Assembly: GCA_025358575.1 (NCBI GenBank)
Contig: JANYJA010000036.1
Coordinates: forward strand, 21,044 to 85,043
Direction: 5' to 3'
DNA length: 64,000 nucleotides
Origin: Terriglobia bacterium
Lineage (GTDB): Bacteria; Acidobacteriota; Terriglobia; Bryobacterales; Bryobacteraceae
How positions within the stretch are numbered: the stretch's first letter is position 1; the number at the start of each line of letters is the position of its first letter. A program made the translations under genes and the position numbers. Shown one piece after another: positions 44,622 to 53,328 of the stretch. The notes below the pieces were generated by a model, which saw nothing but the letters and a program-made list of their open reading frames with translations, was not told where the DNA came from and ran no database searches.

Positions 44622-45785
44622 TCAGGAATACAAGGGCGCCCCTAGTAACTTTTTGTCATAGGGCGTGAACTGGCCGTTGCTTAAGAAGAGGTCATGATAC
44701 TTGCCGAGCTTTTCCGGGTCGATCGCGACGCCGATTCCAAAACCCGCGGGCACGCCCCAGACGGGACCATTGGCGATCGGGAGAGTTTCCGTGAGGATAT
44801 CGTCAGTCATCATGTGCGCGGTTTGCTGGTTGCCATCGACCACATTTGGAAGGGTCAAGACGATGTGGTGGCACGCCGCGGCGGTAATTCCGAGCTCTCC
44901 GTGGGTATGCCGGCAGACCTGCAGCCCTTCGTTATTCGCCAGTAACGCGAGGCGTTGGAACTGCGCAAGAGATCCGACGAAATAGGGGCTGAAACAATAC
45001 ACATCGGCTGTGCGGGCGAGGATTTGGCGTTGCGCGTCCGACGCGGTCCAGAGACCCTCGTTGGCGGATACCGCGACTTTGCCGCGAGTGCGAACCTCCT
45101 GCATGTTGCTCGGAGGATCCCAGTTGACTGGCTGCTCGATGAAGTCGATGCGGTACTGGTCAAAGCGTTCGAGATATCGCAGAGCCTGATTGACTCGCCA
45201 GGCAGCGTTGGCATCCAGGCGGATTTTGGCGTAGGGTCCGATGGTTTGGCGCAGAGTTGCGACCATTTCGAGTTCGGCTTCGACGTCCAGGCCCACCTTA
45301 ATGTAGAACACGGTGAAGCCTTTACGCACGCCGTCGCGAGCCTGCTCAGCCACGTGATCGGGCGTGCCCTGTGAGCAGTAATAAAAATACGTGGCCTGGT
45401 CGCGAACCTTGCCTCCGAATAAATTGTAAAGCGGCTGCCCACAGGCCTTGCCGCAGATATCCCAGAGCGCCATATCGATGCCGGGATAGGCGAAGCACGC
45501 GGTATGCTGACGCCAGGACCACACGCCGCGATGCCAGAGTTCCTGGCGAATCAGCTCGCTTTCCCAGGGGCTGCGACCGAGGACGAACGGCTCCATGCCG
45601 CGCAAGGCTTCGAGCACCGATTCCAGGTTGGCACCGCTGCAGCTTTCACCCCAGCCGACAAGGCCTTCATCGGTGGTGGCTTTCACGATAACGTCGGTGA
45701 CTCCGTCGCGGTTCACCAGTGCGCTGACTTCCCGATGCGTATAGGCAACGCTGACCGGGATAAACTCAATTTTCGAAATTTTCAT
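44622..45785 (-). CDS. Mandelate racemase/muconate lactonizing enzyme-family acid sugar dehydratase
   Basis: 387 residues from the ATG at 45785 (MKISKIEFIPVSVAYTHREV); a longer frame upstream lacks support. Enolase-superfamily landmarks are the metal-ligand strands LDANAAW, FIEQPVNW and VSANEG, the barrel lysine region VFYIKVGLD, and HTHGELGI near the C-terminal catalytic side. The usual KxK appears as YIK here, so the exact subgroup (racemase or dehydratase) cannot be fixed. It is divergent from an MFS transporter gene, suggesting uptake and catabolism of an acid sugar. Confidence 0.85.
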   Translation of the reverse strand: MKISKIEFIPVSVAYTHREVSALVNRDGVTDVIVKATTDEGLVGWGESCSGANLESVLEALRGMEPFVLGRSPWESELIRQELWHRGVWSWRQHTACFAYPGIDMALWDICGKACGQPLYNLFGGKVRDQATYFYYCSQGTPDHVAEQARDGVRKGFTVFYIKVGLDVEAELEMVATLRQTIGPYAKIRLDANAAWRVNQALRYLERFDQYRIDFIEQPVNWDPPSNMQEVRTRGKVAVSANEGLWTASDAQRQILARTADVYCFSPYFVGSLAQFQRLALLANNEGLQVCRHTHGELGITAAACHHIVLTLPNVVDGNQQTAHMMTDDILTETLPIANGPVWGVPAGFGIGVAIDPEKLGKYHDLFLSNGQFTPYDKKLLGAPLYS

Positions 45786-45902
45786 ATTTTTTGATACCGC
45801 CACTCCCGCGATGGCCAGCAAGTGGCGCTTTTGGGTTTCTGAGTATAACATCGCAAACGGGGGTACGTTTCCATAGTCCAGCAAAATCCAGTTGCGCGGC
45901 GC

Positions 45903-47129
45903 ATGCGGATCGCGGTGGCGCTCATGCTCTTCGCTTTCAGCATGATGAGTTACTTCGACCGCACAATTATGTCTATTGCGGGTCCGAATATTATGCGCGA
46001 ATTCGGCATTTCGGCCACGCAGATGGGCACGGTTTTTTCGGCGTTTATTCTGGGATACGCGCTGCTGATGATTCCATGCGGCGAGTTAACGGACAAACTG
46101 GGGCCACGGCGAACTCTTTTCGCGATGGGGATCGGTTCAGCCCTGTTTACCGGGCTTCTGGTTGTCTCGGGACGCCCGGGACTAGGAGCGCTGATGGGAA
46201 TTGTGCCGGCCCTGATTGCACTTCGTTTCGGAATGGGCGTGGTGACTGCGCCGCTCTACCCCGCAGCCGCGCGGATGAGCGCGATCTGGTTTCCGCTCGA
46301 CCTTCACGCCCGCGTACAAGGTTTCATTATTGCCGGCTCATCGGCGGGAGCGGCGATTTCGCCCCTGCTGTTTGCGTGGATGATGGTTCGCTTCCATTGG
46401 CAAGGTTCTTTCCTGATCGCGGCCGGGGCAACGGCGGTGTTGGCGGTGGGCTTCCTGGCGACGATTCCGCACCGAACACTGAAGGCCACGGGTTCACTCA
46501 ACGCCCACTCGTGGAGCGGCTTATTCCGCGATCGCAATCTAATGCTGCTGACTTTCGCCTACAGCGCGCTGGGCTATTTCCAGTATATTTTCTTTTACTG
46601 GATTTTTTACTATTTCGGGGAAATTCGACACCTGGGCACACAAGAGAGCGCGCAATATACGACCGTGCTTTTCGTTGTGGAAGGAGTGTTGATGCCAGCC
46701 GGCGGGTGGTTGTCCGATCGCCTCACGCGCAGCTTTGGTCCGCAGATTGGGAGACGATTTGTGCCGATGGCGGGCTTGGCTTTGAGCGCGATTTTGACCT
46801 ACCTTGGCACGGTCATGCCGGGGACGGGGGCCGTGGTGGCGTGTCTTTCGCTGGCGTTCGGCATGGCGGCTTGCTGCGAAGGCCCATTTTGGGCGGCTGT
46901 GACGGAACTGGCGGGGCCGCGCGTAGGCGCCGCGTCCAGCATCTTCAATACCGGGGCTCAGATTGGCGGCCTATTCTCACCCGTGCTGACGCCGTTGATC
47001 GCGTCGCGCTTTGGTTGGTCCTGGGGCCTGTATGCGGGCGCACTGGTTGCGATCTCGGGTATGCTCGCGGTCTACTTTGTCGATCTTCGCTCGAAGGGCG
47101 TGCGGGAACCAGAGCCCGTGCTACTCTGA
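45903..47129 (+). CDS. MFS transporter, sugar-acid (anion:cation symporter) type
   Basis: 408 residues and 12 predicted helices. The N-terminus has YFDRTIMSIAGPNIMREFGI and the cytoplasmic loop signature GELTDKLGPRRTL. These are typical of the ACS family (hexuronate, galactonate, glucarate transporters). Its TGA overlaps the ATG of the FadR-type regulator gene (TGATG), so they are coupled. A long overlapping frame on the same strand is an artefact over most of this region. Confidence 0.88.
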   Translation: MRIAVALMLFAFSMMSYFDRTIMSIAGPNIMREFGISATQMGTVFSAFILGYALLMIPCGELTDKLGPRRTLFAMGIGSALFTGLLVVSGRPGLGALMGIVPALIALRFGMGVVTAPLYPAAARMSAIWFPLDLHARVQGFIIAGSSAGAAISPLLFAWMMVRFHWQGSFLIAAGATAVLAVGFLATIPHRTLKATGSLNAHSWSGLFRDRNLMLLTFAYSALGYFQYIFFYWIFYYFGEIRHLGTQESAQYTTVLFVVEGVLMPAGGWLSDRLTRSFGPQIGRRFVPMAGLALSAILTYLGTVMPGTGAVVACLSLAFGMAACCEGPFWAAVTELAGPRVGAASSIFNTGAQIGGLFSPVLTPLIASRFGWSWGLYAGALVAISGMLAVYFVDLRSKGVREPEPVLL

Positions 47130-47896
47130 TGCGAACCGAAATGCAGGTTGCCGAACTAATTTTTGAACCCTTCAAGCGCACGAACGTCAGCGACATGGCG
47201 GTTTCGAGTCTGCTGGATATGATTCGTCGCCGGGTTCTACGGCCCGGCGATCGGCTTCCATCGCAGCGGGATCTGATGGGCCGGATGGGCGTCAGCCAGA
47301 CGGCCATTCGCGAAGCGCTGCGGAGCCTGACCAGTATTGGGGTGATCGAGGTTCATCCCGGCAAGGGCGCGTTTGTGAAGAGCGTTGCACCGGAGATGCT
47401 AGTGCATCCGGAATCCATGTTCTTTTTACTGCAGCGTGAGACGATGCTGCACGCTTTAGAAGTCAGACAAATTCTGGAGGTGGAAGCGATTGCGCTCGCC
47501 ACCGAGCGGGTAACGGAAGACGACTTGGAGGAGTTGCGGCAGACGCTCGGGAAAATTGAGACAGGCGTGCGAACCGGCGACAGGCCGTTCCAATACAGTC
47601 CGTTTTTCCATTTGGCGATCGCCAGAGCGGCGCACAACGAGGTCTTGACCAACATGGTGCAGTCCTTCGTGCGGCTGCTGTTGGAAGGCGCAAACTTGAT
47701 CGGGCCGCATGCACCCGGCGCGCTGGAGAACGAATATCGCTCGCATGCGTTGTTGCTCGACGCGATTGTGGCCGGAGACGCCGAAGCATCGCGCGAGGCG
47801 ATGCGCGAACATTTGCGGGTGGCACGCAACCTGATTGAGAGCGGTTTCGACGAGTTCGAGGCGCAGAACACTTCGGGTGGCTCGCCGCCGAATTAG
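47129..47896 (+). CDS. GntR-family (FadR/FCD) transcriptional regulator
   Basis: 255 residues from the ATG at 47129, sharing one base with the MFS stop. The N-terminal winged helix reads LRPGDRLPSQRDLMGRMGVS followed by QTAIREALRSLTSIG. The C-terminal all-helical FCD domain (ALEVRQILEVEAIALATERV, FHLAIARAAHNEVL, HALLLDAIVAGDAEAAREAM-like) binds acid-sugar or carboxylate ligands in related regulators. It probably controls the transporter and dehydratase genes. Confidence 0.9.
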   Translation: MRTEMQVAELIFEPFKRTNVSDMAVSSLLDMIRRRVLRPGDRLPSQRDLMGRMGVSQTAIREALRSLTSIGVIEVHPGKGAFVKSVAPEMLVHPESMFFLLQRETMLHALEVRQILEVEAIALATERVTEDDLEELRQTLGKIETGVRTGDRPFQYSPFFHLAIARAAHNEVLTNMVQSFVRLLLEGANLIGPHAPGALENEYRSHALLLDAIVAGDAEASREAMREHLRVARNLIESGFDEFEAQNTSGGSPPN

Positions 47897-47903
47897 GAGT
47901 TCC

Positions 47904-49451
47904 TTGCGATTCCGGATACCGATTTTGCTCTTGTTCTGCGGCATTGCGGGTATGGCGCAAACCGCGGCGGCCCATCACAGCGCGGGCTTGGCTAAGTTCC
48001 GCGCCGGCGATGAGGCCGGCGCAATCGCAGAGCTGACCGCAGCGATCCAGCTCGATCCAAAGCTCGCGGCCGCGTGGAACGATTTAGGTGTCATTCAACG
48101 CAAGATGGGAGATACCCGGGCGGCGATCGAATCATTCGAAAAGGCCTCAGCGGTGAACCCGGATTTTGTAGGCGCACTTTACAATCTGGCGCTCGCTTAT
48201 GAAGCGCAGGGGCGGGTTAAAGAGGCAACGAAGTATGCAGCGCGAACGGTCGAACTGAGTCCAAAACTGGCACCAGGACACTTCGTATATGGGCGGTTAC
48301 TTTCGCGGTCACGAGATCTGGATTCAGCCGAGAGGGAACTTTCGGCGGCGTTGCGGTTGAACCCCGCCTTGACGCCGGCGCGGGTGGCTCTCAGCGCGGT
48401 GCTGAGAGAACGCGGGTATATCGCCAGGGCGATCGCCGAGTTGATGAGGTGTCTGGCGGAGAACGCGAAATCCGCGGATGCGGAGTACCAACTCGGACTG
48501 GCCCTGTTCGCAAGCGGCGATGAAAGTGGAGCGCGGGAGGCGTTTCAGAGGGCGACGGCTCTCTCTCCCGATTTCACCGAAGCCCGGTTGAATTTGGCGA
48601 AACTGCTGGCCTCGCGGGGGCAACAAGTTGAAGCGATCACCCAGTTTCGGGTGGTGTTGCGCGACGCGCCGTCCAATGAAGAGGCGCAGCTCGGCTTGAT
48701 TCGGGAACTCTCCAAGAGCGGCGACGCATCGGGCGCGCGGGAGGCTCTAGAAGCGGCACTGCGCTTCCATCCGCGGAGTGCGGACGTTCAATTAGAGCGC
48801 GGAAAACTGCTGCTAGCCGCGGGCGACCTAGCGGAGGCGCGAGCAGCTCTTGAGGCCGCTATTCAGTTCGCGACGGGGCCGGAGCCGAGGGCAGCCGAAT
48901 ACCACGTCGAACTTTCGCGCGTGTATAAATTGCAGGGACTTGAGTCCGAGCAGAGGCGAGAACTCGAGGCGGCGATACGACTAAACCCGCGTTCCTCCGC
49001 GGGACATTACGCGCTGGCGACACTGCTCAAACAGCATGGAGAGGTAGAGGTCGCGGCGAAGGAATTCGCGGAAGTCGAGAGGTTGAAGCGTGTAGATTCG
49101 AGCCGCGATTTGGCGCTTGGGGACGTGCGAGCGGGAGTGGCGCAGGCGGCGGACGCGCGGTTCGCGGAGGCGGTGGAGAGCTTCCAAAAGGCGGTCGAAA
49201 TAAGGCCCGATTTCGGCGAGGCGTGGTTCGACTTGGGGGGCGCACAGATGCAGCGCGGCAAACCGACTGAAGCAATTGCCGCTTTCGAAAGGGCAATCCA
49301 GCTCGCGCCGGATTGGGCAGAGGCGCATTTTCAGCTATCGCAGGCACTGGCCGCAGCGGGGAGAGCCAGCGAGGCCGCGCGGGAGTTAGCGACGGTTTCG
49401 CGGCTAGATCCAGGCCATCCGCAAGCCGACAAGATGGCGGGTCATCGTTAA
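47904..49451 (+). CDS. Secreted tetratricopeptide-repeat protein
   Basis: About 515 residues. I chose a TTG at 47904 because AGGAG lies 4 bases upstream and the frame then begins with a signal peptide (RFRIPILLLFCGIAGMAQTA); it starts 7 bases after the regulator stop. The rest is about twelve TPR-type repeats (for example AAWNDLGVIQRKMGDTRAAI, EAWFDLGGAQMQRGKPTEAI). It is a periplasmic or envelope scaffold by inference, and no enzymatic domain is visible. Its position after the regulator suggests co-expression. Confidence 0.82.
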   Translation: MRFRIPILLLFCGIAGMAQTAAAHHSAGLAKFRAGDEAGAIAELTAAIQLDPKLAAAWNDLGVIQRKMGDTRAAIESFEKASAVNPDFVGALYNLALAYEAQGRVKEATKYAARTVELSPKLAPGHFVYGRLLSRSRDLDSAERELSAALRLNPALTPARVALSAVLRERGYIARAIAELMRCLAENAKSADAEYQLGLALFASGDESGAREAFQRATALSPDFTEARLNLAKLLASRGQQVEAITQFRVVLRDAPSNEEAQLGLIRELSKSGDASGAREALEAALRFHPRSADVQLERGKLLLAAGDLAEARAALEAAIQFATGPEPRAAEYHVELSRVYKLQGLESEQRRELEAAIRLNPRSSAGHYALATLLKQHGEVEVAAKEFAEVERLKRVDSSRDLALGDVRAGVAQAADARFAEAVESFQKAVEIRPDFGEAWFDLGGAQMQRGKPTEAIAAFERAIQLAPDWAEAHFQLSQALAAAGRASEAARELATVSRLDPGHPQADKMAGHR

Positions 49452-49595
49452 ACCTGGCGGTATTGTTTTGCCGGGGGCACCGCGTGAGCCGTTTCGCGTC
49501 TGGCTCGGAAAGTCTTTTCAATACGCTGAAAGCTCACCGGGCGACATTTGCGGTTCAACCTTGACACTACAAATGGTTCACCCTTAAGATCAGTC

Positions 49596-50561
49596 GTGAA
49601 TTTGGATTCGTCTTCGCGCGTCCGCGACTGGTTCCTGCTGCTCACCTGCAACTTGATTTGGGCGTCGCAGTTCGTGATGGTGAAGCTGGTTCAAGCCCAG
49701 ATGGGGCCGGTGGCGGCAACATTCTTGCCAATGGCGCTTGCGACGCTGATCCTGATTCCAATCGTCAGCTTCGAGAAAAAGCGCACGGGCAGGTCTTGGC
49801 AGCGGATGCCGCACCGCGATATCTGGCAATTCGTTCTGATCGGCGTCGTCGGCCAAGTCGCCGCGCAATTGTTCATCACTTGGGGCATGCGTTACGCTCC
49901 CGCGTCGAATGCCGCGTTGCTCATGCTCACTCTGCCTGTATCCACCGCGGTGATGGCCTTCTTCTTCCTCGGTGAACGCATGACGCCGGTGCGCTGGGTC
50001 AGCTTCGGCCTCGCCATCGCGGGCGTGCTTGAATGCGCTGGCATCGACTGGAAGGAGTTGAATCTCACCAGTGGTAAATTCCTGATCGGGAATTTGCTCA
50101 TCTTCATCAGCGTAAACGGGAGCGCATTTTACAATGCCTACAGCAAGAAACTGCTCGAGCGCTATACGCCGCTGCAGGTTTTGCTCTACAGCTATTACGC
50201 CGTGATCCTGTTTCTGTTACCGATTACAATCTATTCGGAGCCGGAAGCATTCCGCAACTTTCCGCACTTCAGCTTCGGGGTCTGGATGGGTCTGGTTGCG
50301 CTGGCTGCGTTCCAATACTGCATTTCCATGGTCATTTTTCTGAACGTCCTGACCCGTCTCGATGCCACACAGGCTAGCGTTTCGAACTATCTGATCCCGT
50401 TTTTCGGTGTGCTGATTGCGGCCGTTTTTCTGCACGAAAGCCTTACGATGTACATGGTCATTGGCGGCCTGCTGGTTCTTGTCAGCACGCTTCTGGTCAC
50501 GGTATACGAAGAGCGGCGGCGCGGCCGCGAACAGGCCGCAGTTGGACGAGCCGTTTTATGA
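49596..50561 (+). CDS. EamA/DMT family transporter
   Basis: About 321 residues from a GTG at 49596; a TTG at 49548 is in frame. It has ten predicted helices in two EamA repeats (LLLTCNLIWASQFVMVKLV; LLIFISVNGSAFYNAYSKKL), with TWGMRYAPASNAALLML and RLDATQASVSNYLIPFFGVL. These are metabolite exporters or importers of the drug/metabolite superfamily with no predictable substrate. Its TGA overlaps the next ATG (ATGA), so it belongs to the downstream sugar catabolic run. Confidence 0.85.
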   Translation: MNLDSSSRVRDWFLLLTCNLIWASQFVMVKLVQAQMGPVAATFLPMALATLILIPIVSFEKKRTGRSWQRMPHRDIWQFVLIGVVGQVAAQLFITWGMRYAPASNAALLMLTLPVSTAVMAFFFLGERMTPVRWVSFGLAIAGVLECAGIDWKELNLTSGKFLIGNLLIFISVNGSAFYNAYSKKLLERYTPLQVLLYSYYAVILFLLPITIYSEPEAFRNFPHFSFGVWMGLVALAAFQYCISMVIFLNVLTRLDATQASVSNYLIPFFGVLIAAVFLHESLTMYMVIGGLLVLVSTLLVTVYEERRRGREQAAVGRAVL

Positions 50562-51565
50562 ACACCAAGGTCCGCGCGGAACGAGCCGAAGTATCTTCTC
50601 TCCCGGCATTGCGGCTGGAGAATGAGTTCATATCGCTGTCCGTCCTTCCCGAACCCGGCGCAAAGATCTTTGATCTTGTCTGGAAACCGTCCGGTCGTCA
50701 GGTCTTGTGGCAGAATCCGCGAGTGCGGCCCCAAGCTTATCCCATAGAATCCAATTTCGACAATTACTGGTGCGGCGGCTGGGACGAAGGCTTTCCCACT
50801 TGCGACGCCTGCGAATACAACGGCGAAAGCTACCCGAATCTGGGCGAGTTGCGCTCTATCCGATGGACGGTTGAAAGTCTTGGCCTGAGTGACGGGGCAC
50901 CTGAGGCGCTGTTGTCTGCCCTAGGCCCGATTACTTCGGTGAAGGCGTTGAAGAAAGTGACTCTCCGGGGAAGATCGGTAATCGTTCACTACGAGCTGAC
51001 AAATATCGGGCCTTTGCCTTGCGACTTCATTTGGGGTTCACATCCGGCACTGGCCGTTACCGCGGCGACAGTTCTCCACATCCCGGCCGAGACCGGCATC
51101 GTTCAACTTTCTTCGTCCCCGGTATTGGGCGTCCCCGGGCAGCGCTACCCATGGCCGATGCTCGAAACACCCGCTGGCACGGTCGACATGAGCCGAGTGC
51201 AGGATGTGCGGAACGGAGTATTTTGTGGGCATTTCGCAACAGGCTTGTGGGCCGGCGCGTACGGCGTCCAGTTTGCGGGCGAGGATCTCGGAGTTGTCGT
51301 CCGTTTCTCGCGCGAGCAATGTCCGTGGTTGTGGCTATGGCTGGTGTATGGCGGCTGGCGCGGCTATCACCATTGCATCGTCGAGCCGTGGACAAGTTTT
51401 CCCATGAGCTTGGCTGACGCTGTCAAAAACGGCACGCACCAGTCGCTTCTCCCCGGGCGGAAGTTCTCCACGACCATTAACCTGAGCATCCGCTCGGGCG
51501 TCGAACATTGGAAAACAGAGCATTGGCATGAAGAACTAAGGAGGATCGAGCAGCATGAGCCTTGA
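50558..51565 (+). CDS. Aldose 1-epimerase (galactose mutarotase)-like protein
   Basis: 335 residues with a beta-sandwich galactose-mutarotase fold: ISLSVLPEPGAKIFDLVWKP, YWCGGWDEGFPTCDACEYNG, CDFIWGSHPALAV (likely catalytic His) and HHCIVEPWTSFPMSLADAV. It probably interconverts sugar anomers or recognises a sugar. The acid/base residues cannot be assigned with certainty. It is coupled to the EamA gene upstream and overlaps the SDR gene downstream by 11 bases. Confidence 0.78.
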   Translation: MNTKVRAERAEVSSLPALRLENEFISLSVLPEPGAKIFDLVWKPSGRQVLWQNPRVRPQAYPIESNFDNYWCGGWDEGFPTCDACEYNGESYPNLGELRSIRWTVESLGLSDGAPEALLSALGPITSVKALKKVTLRGRSVIVHYELTNIGPLPCDFIWGSHPALAVTAATVLHIPAETGIVQLSSSPVLGVPGQRYPWPMLETPAGTVDMSRVQDVRNGVFCGHFATGLWAGAYGVQFAGEDLGVVVRFSREQCPWLWLWLVYGGWRGYHHCIVEPWTSFPMSLADAVKNGTHQSLLPGRKFSTTINLSIRSGVEHWKTEHWHEELRRIEQHEP

Positions 51566-52328
51566 TCAGCGAATCGCGGTGGTAACGGGTAGTGGGTCCG
51601 GCATTGGAAGAGCCTCGGCGCTTGAATTCGCCATCGTCGGCGCGAAGATTGTCGTCGCCGATATCAATCTTGCCGGGGCCAGCGAAACTGTTGAGCGTAT
51701 AGTTTCGCAAGGTGGAAAAGCCATCGCGGTGCGAACCGATGTAGCCGATCCGGAGTCCGTCCGCAACCTAGTTAGTGAAACCATAGCCGCGTTCGGAGCC
51801 GTGCATATTCTGATGAACAATGCTGCTATTCAGATCAACAAAACTGTAGAAGATACCGAGGTGGAAGAATGGAACCGGGAAATGGCGGTAAATGTGGGCG
51901 GCGTTTTTCTGACCTGCAAGTATTTCTTCCCGCATCTTCGAAAAAGCAAAGGCAATATCATCAACATGTCGTCGGTGAACGGCTTTTTCACTGAGCCGAT
52001 GTGCGCCGGCTACTGCGCTACCAAAGCGGCCATTATCGGCCTTACCAAAGCTATGGCCATCGATCACGGCAAAGAAGGTATTCGCGTAAACTGCATCTGT
52101 CCCGGCTACATTGATGCCGGTCTGGCAGAAGGATACTTCAACGTTCAGCCCGACCCGGAAGCCGCGCGAAATGCGGCCGGCAAGCTTCATGCCCTGTGGC
52201 GCATTGGCCGCCCGGAAGAAGTCGGTCGCGCGGCCGTGTTTCTTGCCAGCGATGCGGCCTCATTCATAACGGGTGCAGCTTTTACAGTGGATGGTGGTCT
52301 CAGTTCCGGACTGCCACCTCAGGCCTGA
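51555..52328 (+). CDS. Short-chain dehydrogenase/reductase, probable sugar dehydrogenase
   Basis: 257 residues, a classical SDR: TGSGSGIG cofactor loop (11-18), NNAAI, SSVNGFFTEPMCAGYCATK containing catalytic Ser, Tyr and Lys, and ICPGYIDAGL. DINLAG at the end of the second beta-strand favours NAD. Within this gene run it is the candidate enzyme that oxidises an aldose to its lactone, as in galactose/fucose/arabinose dehydrogenase pathways. That assignment is from context only. Confidence 0.88.
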   Translation: MSLDQRIAVVTGSGSGIGRASALEFAIVGAKIVVADINLAGASETVERIVSQGGKAIAVRTDVADPESVRNLVSETIAAFGAVHILMNNAAIQINKTVEDTEVEEWNREMAVNVGGVFLTCKYFFPHLRKSKGNIINMSSVNGFFTEPMCAGYCATKAAIIGLTKAMAIDHGKEGIRVNCICPGYIDAGLAEGYFNVQPDPEAARNAAGKLHALWRIGRPEEVGRAAVFLASDAASFITGAAFTVDGGLSSGLPPQA

Positions 52329-52347
52329 GATCTCGAAGCATAAATAC

Positions 52348-53313
52348 ATGCAACAGCTATTCGATGGTGTGTTCGTACTGGAAGGTGAAGTCGGCGGAAG
52401 GCCGCTCCAGTTGATTTATCTCAAGGGCGACCGAGCCAGCCTGCTGATGGATACCGGCTGTGCGCACGACCCGTCCAAATTGATCGCGCCGCAGATCGAG
52501 CAGGCTGGCGGCAACATCGGCGACTTGACCTGGATCTTGAACACTCATCCCGATGTCGACCATATCGGCGGCAATTTTGAAATGAAGCAGCTTGCCCCGC
52601 ATGCGACGCTCGCCTGCGGGGTCGCGGATCGGCACATGTGCCAGGGGCCGGAGCCTCTACTGCACTACCGCTACGACGCTTACCGAGCCGACCATCAAAT
52701 CTTTTATGAGGGCGCCGCTCTTGCCTGGATTCAAGCGGAAAGTGGCCAAGCTCAACCCATTGAAGTGACCTTCCGCGGTGGCGAGCACATCAGGCTTGGG
52801 AGTAATTGGGAAATTGAGTTGATTCCCGTGCCGGGCCATGCCAAAGGCCATCTCGCCGTCTACGATCCACGGCATCACGCGCTGTACGGAGCCGACGCCA
52901 TCCATGGTTCCGGCTGCCCCGGTCTCGATGGGCCCATGAAACTCTGTCCCACCTATGAGAACGTGGATGAGTATCTCAGAACCATAGCGCTTATTGAGAA
53001 GCTGCCCATCTCCACTTACCTTGGGTGTCATTGGCCGGTAAAGAGAAACGGCGAAATCGCGCAGTTCTGTCAAGAATCGCGCGATTTTGTCGACCGAACC
53101 GATCGCTTGCTGATGGAACTGCTAGCCAAGCCGCACTCTTTGCGCGAGATTTGCACTTCACTCGGGCCCTCTCTCGGTGATTGGCCCCGCGGCAGCGATA
53201 TCGAGCTTGTCTACGTCCTGGCCGGGCACCTGCGGCGCCTTGTCGAGAATGGAACAGCGCAATCCAGCAGGCGCAATTTCCATCCGGCGGTGGTGGAGTA
53301 TGTGCGCGCCTAA
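52348..53313 (+). CDS. MBL-fold metallo-hydrolase, candidate lactonase
   Basis: 321 residues from the ATG at 52348, 19 bases after the SDR stop. The metal motif reads THPDVDHIGG, that is His67-x-Asp69-x-Asp71-His72, so the second His of the usual HxHxDH is Asp. Other ligands are in VPGHAKGHLAVYD, LYGADAIHGSG and YLGCHWPVKR. The C-terminal helical extension (FVDRTDRLLMELLAKPHS, VYVLAGHLRRLVENG) resembles the winged-helix-like tail of lactonase/hydroxyacylglutathione-type members. It lies between a sugar dehydrogenase and a galactonate-type dehydratase, where a lactonase is expected. Confidence 0.75.
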   Translation: MQQLFDGVFVLEGEVGGRPLQLIYLKGDRASLLMDTGCAHDPSKLIAPQIEQAGGNIGDLTWILNTHPDVDHIGGNFEMKQLAPHATLACGVADRHMCQGPEPLLHYRYDAYRADHQIFYEGAALAWIQAESGQAQPIEVTFRGGEHIRLGSNWEIELIPVPGHAKGHLAVYDPRHHALYGADAIHGSGCPGLDGPMKLCPTYENVDEYLRTIALIEKLPISTYLGCHWPVKRNGEIAQFCQESRDFVDRTDRLLMELLAKPHSLREICTSLGPSLGDWPRGSDIELVYVLAGHLRRLVENGTAQSSRRNFHPAVVEYVRA

Positions 53314-53328
53314 CCAACCATAAAATTC

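Noticed and set aside
45791..47896. A 701-codon plus-strand frame that spans the MFS gene and the regulator
   Set aside because: Over 45903-47129 it is out of frame with a clear 12-helix MFS transporter and gives Arg/Gly-rich nonsense; only its last 255 codons (from 47129) are a real GntR/FadR gene.
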